Below are positions 1 through 6,749 of a DNA stretch of 7,069 nt, in pieces. The stretch spans positions 1 through 7,069 of the forward strand of contig JASUSX010000114.1 in NCBI GenBank assembly GCA_030445875.1. Reading direction: 5' to 3'. Every line of letters begins with the position of its first letter. Positions within the stretch are counted from its first letter, which is position 1. A program made the translations under genes and the position numbers. The notes beneath the pieces are model-generated. The model saw only the letters and a list, made by a program, of their open reading frames with translations, did not search any database and was not told the DNA's origin. This stretch comes from Clostridia bacterium. GTDB lineage: Bacteria; Bacillota; DSM-521; Neomoorellales; Neomoorellaceae.

Positions 1-697
1 TCACCTGGTAATATTCGGCGTGCATGTGGTGCTCTTCTACCTTCTCCACCTTGACGGGCCGAAAGGTGCCCAGGCCGACGTGGAGGAGGAGGTAAACAAC
101 CTGCACCCCCTGCTCCCGGATTTGTTCCAGCAGGCGGGGGGTAAAGTGCAGCCCGGCCGTAGGCGCAGCCGCCGACCCTTCCACCCGGGCGTAAACCGTC
201 TGGTAACGCCCCGGGTCCGCTGGCTTTTCCTTAATATACGGCGGCAGGGGCATCTCCCCCAGGCGGTCCAGGAGGGCCTCAAAAGGGCCTCCCTGGTATG
301 CAAACTGCAACACCCGGCCGCCATCGCCCGTTACCGCCAGGGCGCGGGCCTGCAGCTCCCCCTGGCCAAATACTATCTCCGTGCCCACCGGCACCCGCCG
401 GCCCGGCCGCACCAGGGCTTCCCAGGTGTCCCGGCCGCGCTGGGTGAGGAGCAGGACTTCAATCCTGGCCCCTGTACCGGCGCTACGGCCCCAGAGGCGG
501 GCCGGGATGACCCGGGTTTCATTCAATACCAGGACGTCCCCGGGCCGGAGGTACGCCGGCAGGTCGTAAAAATGCCGGTGCTCCAGGGAGCCCCCCTCCC
601 GATGCAGGACAAGGAGCCGCGAGGCATCCCGCGGCTCCACCGGTTGCTGGGCGATAAGTTCCGGGGGGAGTTCGTAGTCGAAGTCTTCCAGACGCAA
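1..697 (-). CDS. queA: S-adenosylmethionine:tRNA ribosyltransferase-isomerase (QueA), 3' end cut by window edge
   Basis: QueA transfers and isomerises the ribosyl group of S-adenosylmethionine onto 7-aminomethyl-7-deazaguanine in tRNA, giving epoxyqueuosine, in the cytoplasm. My translation of the minus strand gives 232 residues of a protein that is usually about 340 long, so the last third lies beyond base 1. Family motifs are plain: GEMPLPPYI (about 147-155), YQTVYA (165-170), [10 protein letters not shown] (177-186) and [10 protein letters not shown] (206-215). I chose the TTG at 697-695 because the product then begins [19 protein letters not shown], the normal QueA N-terminus, and AGGTGA (708-713) lies 10 bases upstream, inside the end of rsgI. 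The start is 6 bases after the rsgI stop, so it is very likely cotranscribed. tgt would be expected next, outside the window (inference from common Firmicute gene order). No internal stop or frameshift is seen. Confidence 0.96.
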   Translation of the reverse strand, partial: MRLEDFDYELPPELIAQQPVEPRDASRLLVLHREGGSLEHRHFYDLPAYLRPGDVLVLNETRVIPARLWGRSAGTGARIEVLLLTQRGRDTWEALVRPGRRVPVGTEIVFGQGELQARALAVTGDGGRVLQFAYQGGPFEALLDRLGEMPLPPYIKEKPADPGRYQTVYARVEGSAAAPTAGLHFTPRLLEQIREQGVQVVYLLLHVGLGTFRPVKVEKVEEHHMHAEYYQV

Positions 698-703
698 TGT
701 TGA

Positions 704-1879
704 CTATTCACCTGCTATATTTAGCGGACCAAGCCTTAAATGGCCGCTAGGGCGTTCCTGGTTATAATAGCGTTTAATAATCTCCTGGTAAGTATACCCT
801 TTTTCCAGCAGCACTCGGATGGGAGAAGCCTTACCGCCGCCCCGGGCGGCCGGGTTGTTACGGGCTGCCGCGGGCCGCCTGCCCTGGCCGGGATCAGCCG
901 GCCCCTGGCCCGGCCCTGGCCGGTCCTGGTTACCAGGGCTCTTTTCTTTATTGCCGGCATTGCCGGTCGGGCCCTGGCCTTTGTTGCTATTGTCCCCCAG
1001 CCGGTTGTTGTCGGCAGCGGGTTGCTGGCCCAGGGCTTTTTTTAAGGTAGCCCCCAGTTGTTTCTCCTTCTGCAAAAGGTCGCTGTCCTGCTGTAGTTTT
1101 TGCAACAATTGCTCCCAGTTGCCATCCAGCCGGCCCAGCACCCTGGTCAGGCCTTCTTTTTGCAGGTCAGCAGCAGTAACCGGGAGGCCGGCGTCCAGGG
1201 CCTCCAGGAGCAGGCTGTATTTGCCTGCCGACAGGCCGGAAGCCTCAGCGTGCTGGCGGATTTCCGGCTGGACTACGGCTGCCTCAACTACCGCCGGAAC
1301 CCTGGCCTGCTGCAGGATATCCCGGGCTTCCCGGGTTAATTTTTGCCCCAGGTCATTGCCTGCTGCCAGTTGTTTCTCCTCCGCACCGGACGCCGGGATC
1401 ACGGCCACCACCATGGCCCCTTCCCGGTCCGGGAGGTAATAACCCTGGCGCACGGCTTCCCTGGTCAGGAGTTTGATGGCCGTAGCTATTTTCTCTTCCT
1501 TGAGGGCCAGGCTGGCCAGGAGTTTTTCCCCGTCGCTGTTTAACCCCCTGGCGCTGGCCACCCTTTCCTGGTTGTCCACGGCCAGTTCCACGCTGGGGTT
1601 GATGTCGACTGTAACATAGTAGACAGGTTCGCCGGGAGGTAAGGGCCTTACGGCCCGGCGGGCCAGGGGCAGGGCCAGTATGAGCAGCAGGATAATGGCG
1701 GCCGCCCCCGCTACGGCTGGCCAGAAAGGTTTCCTTTTCACCGGGGGCAGCATTATCTCTTCCCCTATGGCCGGCGACTGGTCAGGTAGATATAAAGACC
1801 GCCACTCCCCTGCCGGAGTCAAAACTATAACCCTGTTCCCCTTCCGCTCCAGCACCAACCCCCGTTCGGCGTTAAGCAT
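704..1879 (-). CDS. rsgI: RsgI-type transmembrane anti-sigma factor (partner of SigI)
   Basis: Predicted single-pass membrane anti-sigma factor that holds SigI inactive until an external signal arrives. At 391 residues, it has a cytoplasmic RsgI N-terminal domain (about 1-47, with GLVLERKGNRVIVLTPAGE), one membrane segment (about 54-72, flanked by KRK and RR), and an outer juxtamembrane domain holding VTVDINPSVELAVD (89-102). In studied RsgI proteins the Asn-Pro bond of this motif (N94-P95 here) undergoes autoproteolysis; that it does so here is inference. Residues about 103-284 look helical and charged. Residues about 285-350 are rich in G, P, N, Q and lack hydrophobics, so are probably disordered. 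A compact tail (about 353-375, LLEKGYTYQEIIKRYYNQ) follows. No carbohydrate-binding module is apparent. I prefer ATG at 1879 over GTG at 1888 because AAGGGG sits 8 bases before the ATG but directly against the GTG. The start overlaps the sigI stop by 8 bases, implying coupling. Confidence 0.9.
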   Translation of the reverse strand: MLNAERGLVLERKGNRVIVLTPAGEWRSLYLPDQSPAIGEEIMLPPVKRKPFWPAVAGAAAIILLLILALPLARRAVRPLPPGEPVYYVTVDINPSVELAVDNQERVASARGLNSDGEKLLASLALKEEKIATAIKLLTREAVRQGYYLPDREGAMVVAVIPASGAEEKQLAAGNDLGQKLTREARDILQQARVPAVVEAAVVQPEIRQHAEASGLSAGKYSLLLEALDAGLPVTAADLQKEGLTRVLGRLDGNWEQLLQKLQQDSDLLQKEKQLGATLKKALGQQPAADNNRLGDNSNKGQGPTGNAGNKEKSPGNQDRPGPGQGPADPGQGRRPAAARNNPAARGGGKASPIRVLLEKGYTYQEIIKRYYNQERPSGHLRLGPLNIAGE

Positions 1880-2594
1880 CCTGACCACCCCTTTTATTTT
1901 GACCTATGTAACTGGCCAGGTATTCATAGTCCCCGATGAGCATAACTGCTGCCGCGATGATATATTTGCGATGGCGTTCCAGGGTTTTGCGGCTGATCGC
2001 TACTGATTTCTCCAGGGCTTTCAGGGGCAGGGCCTTGCGTTCCCTCAGGTACTGGCTCAAGAGGGGGTTGGCTGCCACCACGCGGGCGGCGGCCAGGGCG
2101 CGGTCGCGGGCGTCCTGGTGCTGGGGGCTCCCTTTGACCAGATCGGCCAGGGTAATGCCAAAACCGGCCAGCTCTTCCCGGTAGCGTTCGATTTCCCGGC
2201 GCCGGTCGGCCATTTCATGCACCAGGTTTATCTCTTCCCCTCCCAGGGGATCGACCGCGGCTGCCGTTTCTTGCTCCAGGACCTGTAAAGACAGGACCCG
2301 CCGGTGCCGCCCTTCCCGGCGGAAATAGTCCACCAGGCGGCGGCGGATAATAGTTTCGGCCAGGGTTAAAAAGCTAGATCCCCGGCCCGGCCGGAAACTA
2401 TCGATAGCTTCATTAAAAGCCATTAAGCCGATGCTGGCTTCGTCATCTTCCCCCAGGTGGATAAAACGGCCTGTAGCCCGGGAAGTCACAGCCAGGATAA
2501 AGGGGGTAAAGCGGTGGATTAGCTCTTCCCTGGCCCCGGGATCCCCCTCCTTTGCCTGAAGCAATAACTGGTTGGGGTCTGCTTCCGGTGGCAC
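1872..2594 (-). CDS. sigI: RNA polymerase sigma factor SigI
   Basis: Alternative sigma factor of the sigma-70 family, SigI group, which directs RNA polymerase to heat, envelope-stress or (in cellulolytic clostridia) polysaccharide-responsive promoters. In the 240-residue version, residues about 8-32 (NQLLLQAKEGDPGAREELI) and 49-94 (EDDEASIGLMAFNEAIDSF, then a LVDYFRRE segment) form sigma region 2. The C-terminal segment, about 188-230 (ALPLKALEKSVAISRKTLER, then a GDYEYLASYI end), matches the characteristic SigI C-terminal DNA-binding region. I chose GTG at 2594 because GAGGTGAGG (2601-2609) lies 6 bases upstream. The longer GTG start at 2606 would add four residues but has no usable ribosome-binding site. 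The gene follows the DUF2905 gene by 57 bases and overlaps rsgI, its presumed regulator. I saw no clear promoter in the short gap, so readthrough from ruvCAB is likely at least in part. Confidence 0.92.
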   Translation of the reverse strand: MPPEADPNQLLLQAKEGDPGAREELIHRFTPFILAVTSRATGRFIHLGEDDEASIGLMAFNEAIDSFRPGRGSSFLTLAETIIRRRLVDYFRREGRHRRVLSLQVLEQETAAAVDPLGGEEINLVHEMADRRREIERYREELAGFGITLADLVKGSPQHQDARDRALAAARVVAANPLLSQYLRERKALPLKALEKSVAISRKTLERHRKYIIAAAVMLIGDYEYLASYIGQNKRGGQDA

Positions 2595-2651
2595 TTCTAG
2601 CCTCACCTCACATAGTATTCGTACAGTACCTGCCTTTTCCGACCCAAAAAG

Positions 2652-2876
2652 CTAGCGGCGCAGGAACAGGTTTAAGACGATGGTCAGGATGAGGCTCAAA
2701 AGCAGGGAGGTAAATAAGGGGAAATAGAAAGTAAAATTGCCTTTCTGGAAGTAGATATCCCCTGGCAGGCGGCCAAGGGAAAAAATCTTCCCCAACCCCA
2801 GGAGCAGCAGGCCCATTAAGGCCAGCAACAACCCCATCCCCAGCAATATTTTACCGAAAAAACTCCAGTCGCCCAT
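2652..2876 (-). CDS. Small two-helix membrane protein, DUF2905 family
   Basis: A 74-residue membrane protein of unknown function. Two hydrophobic segments, about residues 7-30 (a Gly/Leu-rich helix beginning FGKILLGMGLLLALMGLLLL) and 51-72, flank a conserved loop, GRLPGDIYFQKGNFTFYFP (about 35-53), which is the signature of the DUF2905 family. The ATG start has GGAGGG 6 bases upstream, and it begins 15 bases after the ruvB stop, so it is cotranscribed with ruvCAB. The association of this family with ruvB in clostridia is known to me as a recurring gene order, but no link to recombination has been established that I know of. Membrane location follows from the hydrophobicity pattern only. Confidence 0.88.
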   Translation of the reverse strand: MGDWSFFGKILLGMGLLLALMGLLLLGLGKIFSLGRLPGDIYFQKGNFTFYFPLFTSLLLSLILTIVLNLFLRR

Positions 2877-2891
2877 TTTGTCCCTCCGCTT

Positions 2892-3902
2892 TCAAAACAA
2901 GCTATTCAGCCGAGCTATTCCCAGGTGTTCATAGGCCCTGGTAGTAGCCAGGCGGCCCCTGGGGGTACGCTGGATAAAGCCGTGCTGGAGCAAAAAAGGC
3001 TCATAGACATCCTCAATGGTATCCGGCTCCTCGCTAATCGCCGCCGCCAGGGTGTCCAGGCCTACCGGGCCGCCGTTAAATTTTTGGACCAGGGTCAATA
3101 ACAGGCGGCGGTCGGAACTATCCAGGCCCAGGGTATCGACCTGCAGGAGGTCAAGGGCCTCCCGGGCCACTTCCCCGGTGATTACGCCTCCGGCGCGCAC
3201 CTCGGCGTAATCCCGCACCCTTTTCAGCAGCCTGTTGGCCACCCGCGGCGTACCCCTGGCGCGGCCAGCAATTTCCCTGGCCCCGTCGGGTTCGATCCCC
3301 ACCTGTAAAATGGAAGCCGCCCGCAGGATGATCTGTTCCAGCTCCTCTACCCGGTAAAACTCCAGGCGGGAGTTAATGCCAAAACGATCCCGCAGGGGTG
3401 AAGAAAGCAACCCCGCCCTGGTAGTAGCCCCTACCAGGGTAAAGGGGGGTAAATCCAGGCGGATAGAGCGGGCGCTGGGGCCTTTACCCAGGATAATATC
3501 CAGGGCAAAGTCTTCCATGGCCGGGTAGAGGATCTCTTCCACCTGGCGGGGCAGGCGGTGGACTTCGTCAATGAAGAGGACATCCCGGGGTTGCAGGTTG
3601 GTAAGTATAGCCGCCAGGTCCCCGGCCCGTTCCAGGGCCGGACCGGAGGTGACCCGCAAGCTCACGCCCATCTCGTTGGCAATAATACCGGCCAGGGTCG
3701 TCTTTCCCAGGCCGGGGGGACCATAGAGCAGGACATGATCCAGGGCTTCCCCCCTCTCCCGCGCGGCCAGGATAAAAATGCTCAAGGTTTCTTTAACATG
3801 CTCCTGGCCGATATATTCCGCCAGGCGGCGGGGACGCAGGCTCAGTTCCAGTTCTTCATCTTCGCCGTGGAGATCCCCGGATAGCAGACGTTCCTGTTTC
3901 AA
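2892..3902 (-). CDS. ruvB: Holliday junction branch migration DNA helicase RuvB
   Basis: RuvB is the hexameric AAA+ motor that, docked on RuvA, drives Holliday-junction branch migration with ATP. The 336-residue length is typical of the family. Visible elements in order: N-terminal [18 protein letters not shown] (about 21-38), Walker A GPPGLGKT (61-68), Walker [12 protein letters not shown] (107-117, with D112 and E113), sensor-1 region LVGATTRAG (156-164), PLRDRFG with the arginine finger (169-175), and a C-terminal winged-helix region containing [20 protein letters not shown] and [10 protein letters not shown]. It starts with TTG, supported by GGAGGT 8 bases upstream. The TTG overlaps the ruvA TGA stop by 4 bases (3899-3902), so translation is probably coupled. 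No missing catalytic residue is seen. Confidence 0.98.
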   Translation of the reverse strand: MKQERLLSGDLHGEDEELELSLRPRRLAEYIGQEHVKETLSIFILAARERGEALDHVLLYGPPGLGKTTLAGIIANEMGVSLRVTSGPALERAGDLAAILTNLQPRDVLFIDEVHRLPRQVEEILYPAMEDFALDIILGKGPSARSIRLDLPPFTLVGATTRAGLLSSPLRDRFGINSRLEFYRVEELEQIILRAASILQVGIEPDGAREIAGRARGTPRVANRLLKRVRDYAEVRAGGVITGEVAREALDLLQVDTLGLDSSDRRLLLTLVQKFNGGPVGLDTLAAAISEEPDTIEDVYEPFLLQHGFIQRTPRGRLATTRAYEHLGIARLNSLF

Positions 3903-4534
3903 TTAGCCCCACCTCCCCGGCCAATGGCCTGTAACACTCCCTGGAGAATAACCTCCGTACCGGCCGCGGGTCCCACTTCGTCCCTGACCCGGGCCAGCAA
4001 GGGGGTAATCTCCTCCCGGTTATAGCCCAGGGCCAGGAGGGCGGCCAGGGCCTCGTCACCGGCAGCAGTTGTGGCGGCCGCGGCCATCCCCCCGGCCCCG
4101 GCCGTCGCGGCATCCCCATCACCGGCTGCCAGGCCGGACTTCTGGATAGCCTCCTTCAGTTCCAGGAGCAGGCGGCGAGCCTTTTTAGCCCCGATGCCAG
4201 GCAAGGTGGTCAGGAAAGGGGCATCATCGGCCACGATGGCCCGGGCGAGTTGCTCCGGCGGCGCTGCCGCCAGAACCTGCAGGGCGCCACGGGGGCCAAT
4301 GCCCGCTACCCCCAGCAAAAGATTAAAGAAACGCACCCCTTCCGGCCGGGTAAAGCCATAAAGCTCCAGGGCATCCTCCCGGACTACCAGGTGGGTGTAA
4401 ACAACAACCTCCGTACCGGCGGGTGGCCAGGACTGGTTGGCCGGTGTACGTACAAACCAGCCGATACCCCCGGTTTCCAGTATAATTCCCTCCCGTGTAA
4501 CCTGGTGTAACTGGCCCCGCAGGAAAGCGATCAC
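3899..4534 (-). CDS. ruvA: Holliday junction branch migration complex subunit RuvA
   Basis: RuvA binds four-way junctions as a tetramer and loads RuvB. The 211-residue protein has an OB-fold N-terminal domain (about 1-62, MIAFLRGQL, then [15 protein letters not shown]), two helix-hairpin-helix motifs ([11 protein letters not shown], 75-85, and [17 protein letters not shown], 111-127), an Ala/Gly-rich flexible linker (about 133-159), and domain III (about 160-205, [16 protein letters not shown]), which contacts RuvB. The start is GTG at 4534-4532; GTGA overlaps the ruvC stop by 4 bases, and an AGGGGTGG element lies a short distance upstream inside ruvC. The linker is somewhat long and very alanine-rich, which is common in GC-rich relatives and not obviously functional. 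Confidence 0.97.
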   Translation of the reverse strand: MIAFLRGQLHQVTREGIILETGGIGWFVRTPANQSWPPAGTEVVVYTHLVVREDALELYGFTRPEGVRFFNLLLGVAGIGPRGALQVLAAAPPEQLARAIVADDAPFLTTLPGIGAKKARRLLLELKEAIQKSGLAAGDGDAATAGAGGMAAAATTAAGDEALAALLALGYNREEITPLLARVRDEVGPAAGTEVILQGVLQAIGRGGGAN

Positions 4535-5034
4535 GACGGCACCACCCCTGTTTCCCGGTGCCAGGGCGCGAAACTGGCGTGGCAGATAGCCACGGCCAGG
4601 GCGTCGGCTATGTCATCGGGTGTGGGCCTGTTTTTCAACCCCAGCAGGGTTTGGACCATACGCTGGACCTGCCCCTTCGGGGCGCGGCCGAAACCGGTAA
4701 CCGCCTGTTTTACCTCCAGGGGCGTATACTCGTAAACAGGGAGACCCGCATGGGCTGCCGCGAGCAACACCACTCCCCGCGCCTGGCCCACCGCCAGGGC
4801 GGTACGACTGTTTTTATTAAAAAAGAGCTCTTCAATAGCCATAATGTCCGGCCGCTGGCCCTGGATTATTTCCTGCAGGCGGTCGTAAATCAGGGCCAGG
4901 CGCAGGCTCGTTTTTTCAGCCGCCGGGGTGCGGATGCAACCCCAGGCCAGGGCCTGGAGGCGACCGGCAGCCGCTGTCTGGACCAGGCCATAACCGACAA
5001 TGGCTGTACCAGGGTCGATTCCCAGGATTAGCAT
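4531..5034 (-). CDS. ruvC: Crossover junction endodeoxyribonuclease RuvC (Holliday junction resolvase)
   Basis: RuvC is a dimeric, metal-dependent nuclease that cuts Holliday junctions symmetrically, finishing the pathway run by RuvAB. The 167-residue product has the acidic active site expected from the E. coli enzyme: D7 in LGIDPGT, E68 in MAIEELFF, and D141 and D144 in [13 protein letters not shown]. The frame stays open upstream to 5094, but ATG at 5034 gives the standard N-terminus [10 protein letters not shown] and has GGGGAGG 8 bases upstream, so I take this start. It is the first gene after an intrinsic terminator, and its ribosome-binding site lies partly in a hairpin arm, described separately. 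Its stop overlaps the ruvA GTG. Confidence 0.97.
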   Translation of the reverse strand: MLILGIDPGTAIVGYGLVQTAAAGRLQALAWGCIRTPAAEKTSLRLALIYDRLQEIIQGQRPDIMAIEELFFNKNSRTALAVGQARGVVLLAAAHAGLPVYEYTPLEVKQAVTGFGRAPKGQVQRMVQTLLGLKNRPTPDDIADALAVAICHASFAPWHRETGVVPS

Positions 5035-5045
5035 GGATTTTTCCT

Positions 5046-5070
5046 CCCCGGCAATTATTCGACGCCGGGG
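5046..5070 (-). promoter_or_regulatory. Inverted repeat in the ruvC leader overlapping its ribosome-binding site
   Basis: A perfect 7-base inverted repeat, CCCCGGC and GCCGGGG, separated by 11 AT-rich bases, lies just upstream of ruvC. In the ruvC mRNA the 3' arm contains the GGGG of the GGGGAGG ribosome-binding site (5043-5049). The hairpin would therefore occlude part of the site. It lacks a following U-run, so it is not a terminator. A regulatory role is inference. Confidence 0.5.
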
Positions 5071-5092
5071 ATTGCAGTTCCTTTTTTTAACC

Positions 5093-5122
5093 AAATAAAA
5101 ATCAGCGCCCGCGCGCGCTGAT
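5093..5122 (-). terminator. Intrinsic terminator after the BofC-like gene
   Basis: On the minus strand, ATCAGCGC and GCGCTGAT form a perfect 8-base stem with a 6-base GC-rich loop, directly followed by TTTTATTTGG. It begins 14 bases after the BofC-like stop codon. The plus strand has no T-run after the stem, so the terminator is oriented for yebC-bofC transcription. It should separate that unit from ruvCAB, or attenuate readthrough into it. Confidence 0.85.
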
Positions 5123-5135
5123 CAAAATCAGGTCT

Positions 5136-5693
5136 TCAGGGCCGGAATTCATCCAGGCTGTCCAGGGCCTGCAGGAGTTCCTGTTCGGAGCTGAATTCTG
5201 CCTGGCCGCTGGTTATCTTTTCTTGCCAATCAGGCGGCAGGGAGGTAAATTGCAAGTTTGTTACCCGCAGGAGCGGCCCCAGGCTGCCGGCCGGGCCCTG
5301 ATAAACGGCCACCAGGTCGTCTTTAACCGCCAGATGGCGTTTGGGGGTGTCAGCCGGGCAGAGGCCATCTACCTCCTGGCTGATAACCAGTCTCCCTCCC
5401 TCCTGGAAGATACGCCAGCCCTCTGACGGGGGGAAAAGGATGCCCAGTTCCTCTTTCCCGGCCCAATTCCATTGGACCCCGGCCGGTAAAGGGATGGGAT
5501 CCTTATGGCCGCAGGCACGGTAATACCTTTCCAGGTAAGGTTCCTTCTGTAGCCGCGGCTCTATCAGGCCCGGCAGCCGCATAATTACGGGCTCCCGGCC
5601 GGAATTAACCCTGGCCCCCTGGTAAGCCACCGCTCCCCCCAGGAGAAAAATAACCAGGCCTAGAATAATAAAGCGCCGGCGTGCGTCGCCCAT
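5136..5693 (-). CDS. Membrane-anchored BofC-like protein (probable sporulation factor)
   Basis: A 185-residue protein with a basic N-terminus (MGDARRR), one membrane or uncleaved signal segment (about 8-24, FIILGLVIFLLGGAVAY) and an outer domain. The outer part has YLERYYRACGHKDPIPLP (53-70) and, near its middle, GLCPADTPKRHLAVKDDLVA (110-129) followed by VYQGPAG, which resembles the BofC C-terminal domain. BofC in Bacillus subtilis restrains the SpoIVB protease in the checkpoint controlling pro-sigma-K processing. Two cysteines (C61, C112) could pair outside the cytoplasm. The frame extends 10 residues further upstream, but ATG at 5693 has a near-perfect AAGGAGGT 5 bases before it. Position between yebC and ruv genes matches the B. 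subtilis order yrbC-bofC-ruvAB as I recall it, which supports the assignment. Actual SpoIVB control is not shown; a general YhcN- or BofC-like envelope role remains possible. Confidence 0.72.
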   Translation of the reverse strand: MGDARRRFIILGLVIFLLGGAVAYQGARVNSGREPVIMRLPGLIEPRLQKEPYLERYYRACGHKDPIPLPAGVQWNWAGKEELGILFPPSEGWRIFQEGGRLVISQEVDGLCPADTPKRHLAVKDDLVAVYQGPAGSLGPLLRVTNLQFTSLPPDWQEKITSGQAEFSSEQELLQALDSLDEFRP

Positions 5694-5763
5694 GTGGTAC
5701 CTCCTTCCCGCAGGAATTACCACCAGCTAGCATTACCGGCCTGGTAATTATTTATACCTGTAT

Positions 5764-6522
5764 TTATATATCTAATTGCTCCATGATAGCAGCGGGAATA
5801 TCCGCATTGGTATAGACCGCCTGGACATCGTCGTGATCCTCCAGGCGGTCCACCAGGCGCATTACCCGGGCGGCCGTTTCCGGGTCCTCGATACTCACGG
5901 TAGTCTGGGGCACCATTTCCACTTCCGCGCTGCTAATGACAGCACCTGCTCCCTGCAAGGCGTCTTTTACCTGGTCCAGGTCCGCCGGAGCGGTCTTTAT
6001 CTCCAGGACCTCAGCATCACTATCGTCTACGTCCTCGGCCCCGGCCTCTATGGCTTGCAGGATGAGTTCCTCCCGGGCCTCGCCAGCCGGGACTTCGACG
6101 CTGATAACCCCTTTGGGGTTAAACATCCAGGCCACACAGCCACTCTCCCCCAGGTTACCGCCACCGCGGGAGAAAATATACCTGATCTCCGAAGCTGTAC
6201 GGTTACGGTTATCGGTAGCTATGTTGAGCAGCATAGCCACTCCCCCGGGGCCGTAGCCTTCGTAGACCATCTCTTCGTAGGTTACGCCCTCCAGTTCGCC
6301 GGTACCCCTCATAATTGCCCGCTGGATATTATCGTTGGGCATGTTGACTTCCTTCGCCCGGGCGATGGCCGCTTTCAGGCGGGGATTGCCTTCCGGGTCG
6401 CCACCCCCCATACGGGCGGCAATGATGATCTCCCGCCCTATTTTAGTAAAGAGACGGCCCCGTTTTTCATCAACCTTGGCCTTACGGTTTTTTATATTCG
6501 CCCATTTGGAATGTCCGGACAC
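5764..6522 (-). CDS. yebC: YebC/PmpR family (TACO1-like) regulatory or translation factor
   Basis: A 252-residue cytoplasmic protein of the YebC/PmpR/TACO1 family. Members have been reported as DNA-binding transcription regulators and, more recently, as factors easing ribosome stalling at proline stretches; which applies here cannot be read from sequence. Hallmarks: N-terminal SGHSKWANIKNRKAKVDEKR (2-21), LFTKIGREI, then AARMGGGDPEGNPRLKAAI, NMPNDNIQRAI, EEMVYEGYGPGGVAMLL, TDNRNRTASEIRYIFSRGGG and GCVAWMF, and the acidic C-terminal half with AGAEDVDDSD. The frame runs further upstream to 6657, but GTG at 6522 gives the universal MSGHSKW start and has AGAGGGGGG about 6 bases before it. A good promoter lies within the spurious extension, which also argues for this start. 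The BofC-like gene follows 70 bases downstream. Confidence 0.97.
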   Translation of the reverse strand: MSGHSKWANIKNRKAKVDEKRGRLFTKIGREIIIAARMGGGDPEGNPRLKAAIARAKEVNMPNDNIQRAIMRGTGELEGVTYEEMVYEGYGPGGVAMLLNIATDNRNRTASEIRYIFSRGGGNLGESGCVAWMFNPKGVISVEVPAGEAREELILQAIEAGAEDVDDSDAEVLEIKTAPADLDQVKDALQGAGAVISSAEVEMVPQTTVSIEDPETAARVMRLVDRLEDHDDVQAVYTNADIPAAIMEQLDI

Positions 6523-6556
6523 GATATACCCCCCTCTCTTTTTATCTAACGTTAAA

Positions 6557-6586
6557 ATTGTAGCATACATAGGGAGGGTTAAGCAA
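6557..6586 (-). promoter_or_regulatory. Sigma-A-type promoter for yebC
   Basis: Reading the minus strand, TTGCTT (6586-6581) and TACAAT (6562-6557) are separated by 18 bases, with TG one base before the -10 box giving an extended -10 (TGCTACAAT). Transcription would start near 6550, about 28 bases before the yebC GTG. The match is close to the housekeeping consensus. Confidence 0.75.
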
Positions 6587-6597
6587 TAAGGGGTACC

Positions 6598-6629
6598 ACC
6601 TGCCGGGAAAAGGGGGCGACCAGGCAGGT
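6598..6629. repeat. 7-base inverted repeat upstream of the yebC promoter
   Basis: ACCTGCC (6598-6604) and GGCAGGT (6623-6629) form a perfect inverted repeat with an 18-base spacer, 11 bases upstream of the yebC -35 box and in the divergent region shared with the riboswitch gene. It could be an operator for a dimeric protein, but a match this short can arise by chance in GC-rich DNA. Confidence 0.25.
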
Positions 6630-6689
6630 CCGGCCGGTGTAGAACCCCGGCTGTCATATTTTACCTGGGATCAAGGTGGGTATTTTATG

Positions 6690-6718
6690 TTAACTTATTG
6701 CCGGGATTATGGTAAAAT
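6690..6718 (+). promoter_or_regulatory. Promoter for the riboswitch-controlled gene
   Basis: TTAACT (6690-6695) and TAAAAT (6713-6718) are 17 bases apart, with TG one base before the -10 box (TGGTAAAAT). Transcription would begin near 6725, about 30 bases before the riboswitch core, which is a suitable placement. It points away from the yebC promoter. Confidence 0.65.
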
Positions 6719-6749
6719 AGGAGCAAGTCCACTTTAACGTACGCGGCCA

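Noticed and set aside
20..703. Long plus-strand open frame of 227 codons opposite queA
   Set aside because: It lies fully antisense to an unmistakable queA reading frame, has no recognisable motif, and results from the GC-rich codon pattern of the true gene.
704..960. GC-rich low-complexity stretch in the 3' part of rsgI as a tandem repeat or sequencing frameshift
   Set aside because: No regular repeat unit is found, the frame stays open to a sensible end, and the codon pattern continues unchanged.
2595..2651. Possible SigI-type or housekeeping promoter just upstream of sigI (CGAA at 2618-2621, TACTAT nearby)
   Set aside because: No matching -35 element (C-rich for SigI or TTGACA-like) lies at the correct distance, so the short match is not enough.
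5035..5094. Upstream in-frame extension of ruvC by 20 codons
   Set aside because: The standard RuvC start [10 protein letters not shown] has a well-placed ribosome-binding site; the extension would begin next to the terminator T-run.
5732..5748. Hairpin ATTACC/GGTAAT between yebC and the BofC-like gene as a terminator
   Set aside because: The stem is only six mostly AT pairs and has no T-run after it on the minus strand, so it is unlikely to stop transcription.
5776..6549. Plus-strand open frame of 257 codons opposite yebC
   Set aside because: It is antisense to yebC, which carries all family motifs; the antisense product resembles no family.
6523..6657. Upstream in-frame extension of yebC by 45 codons
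   Set aside because: The extension covers a good promoter, has no ribosome-binding site at its start, and the family N-terminus MSGHSKW begins at 6522.
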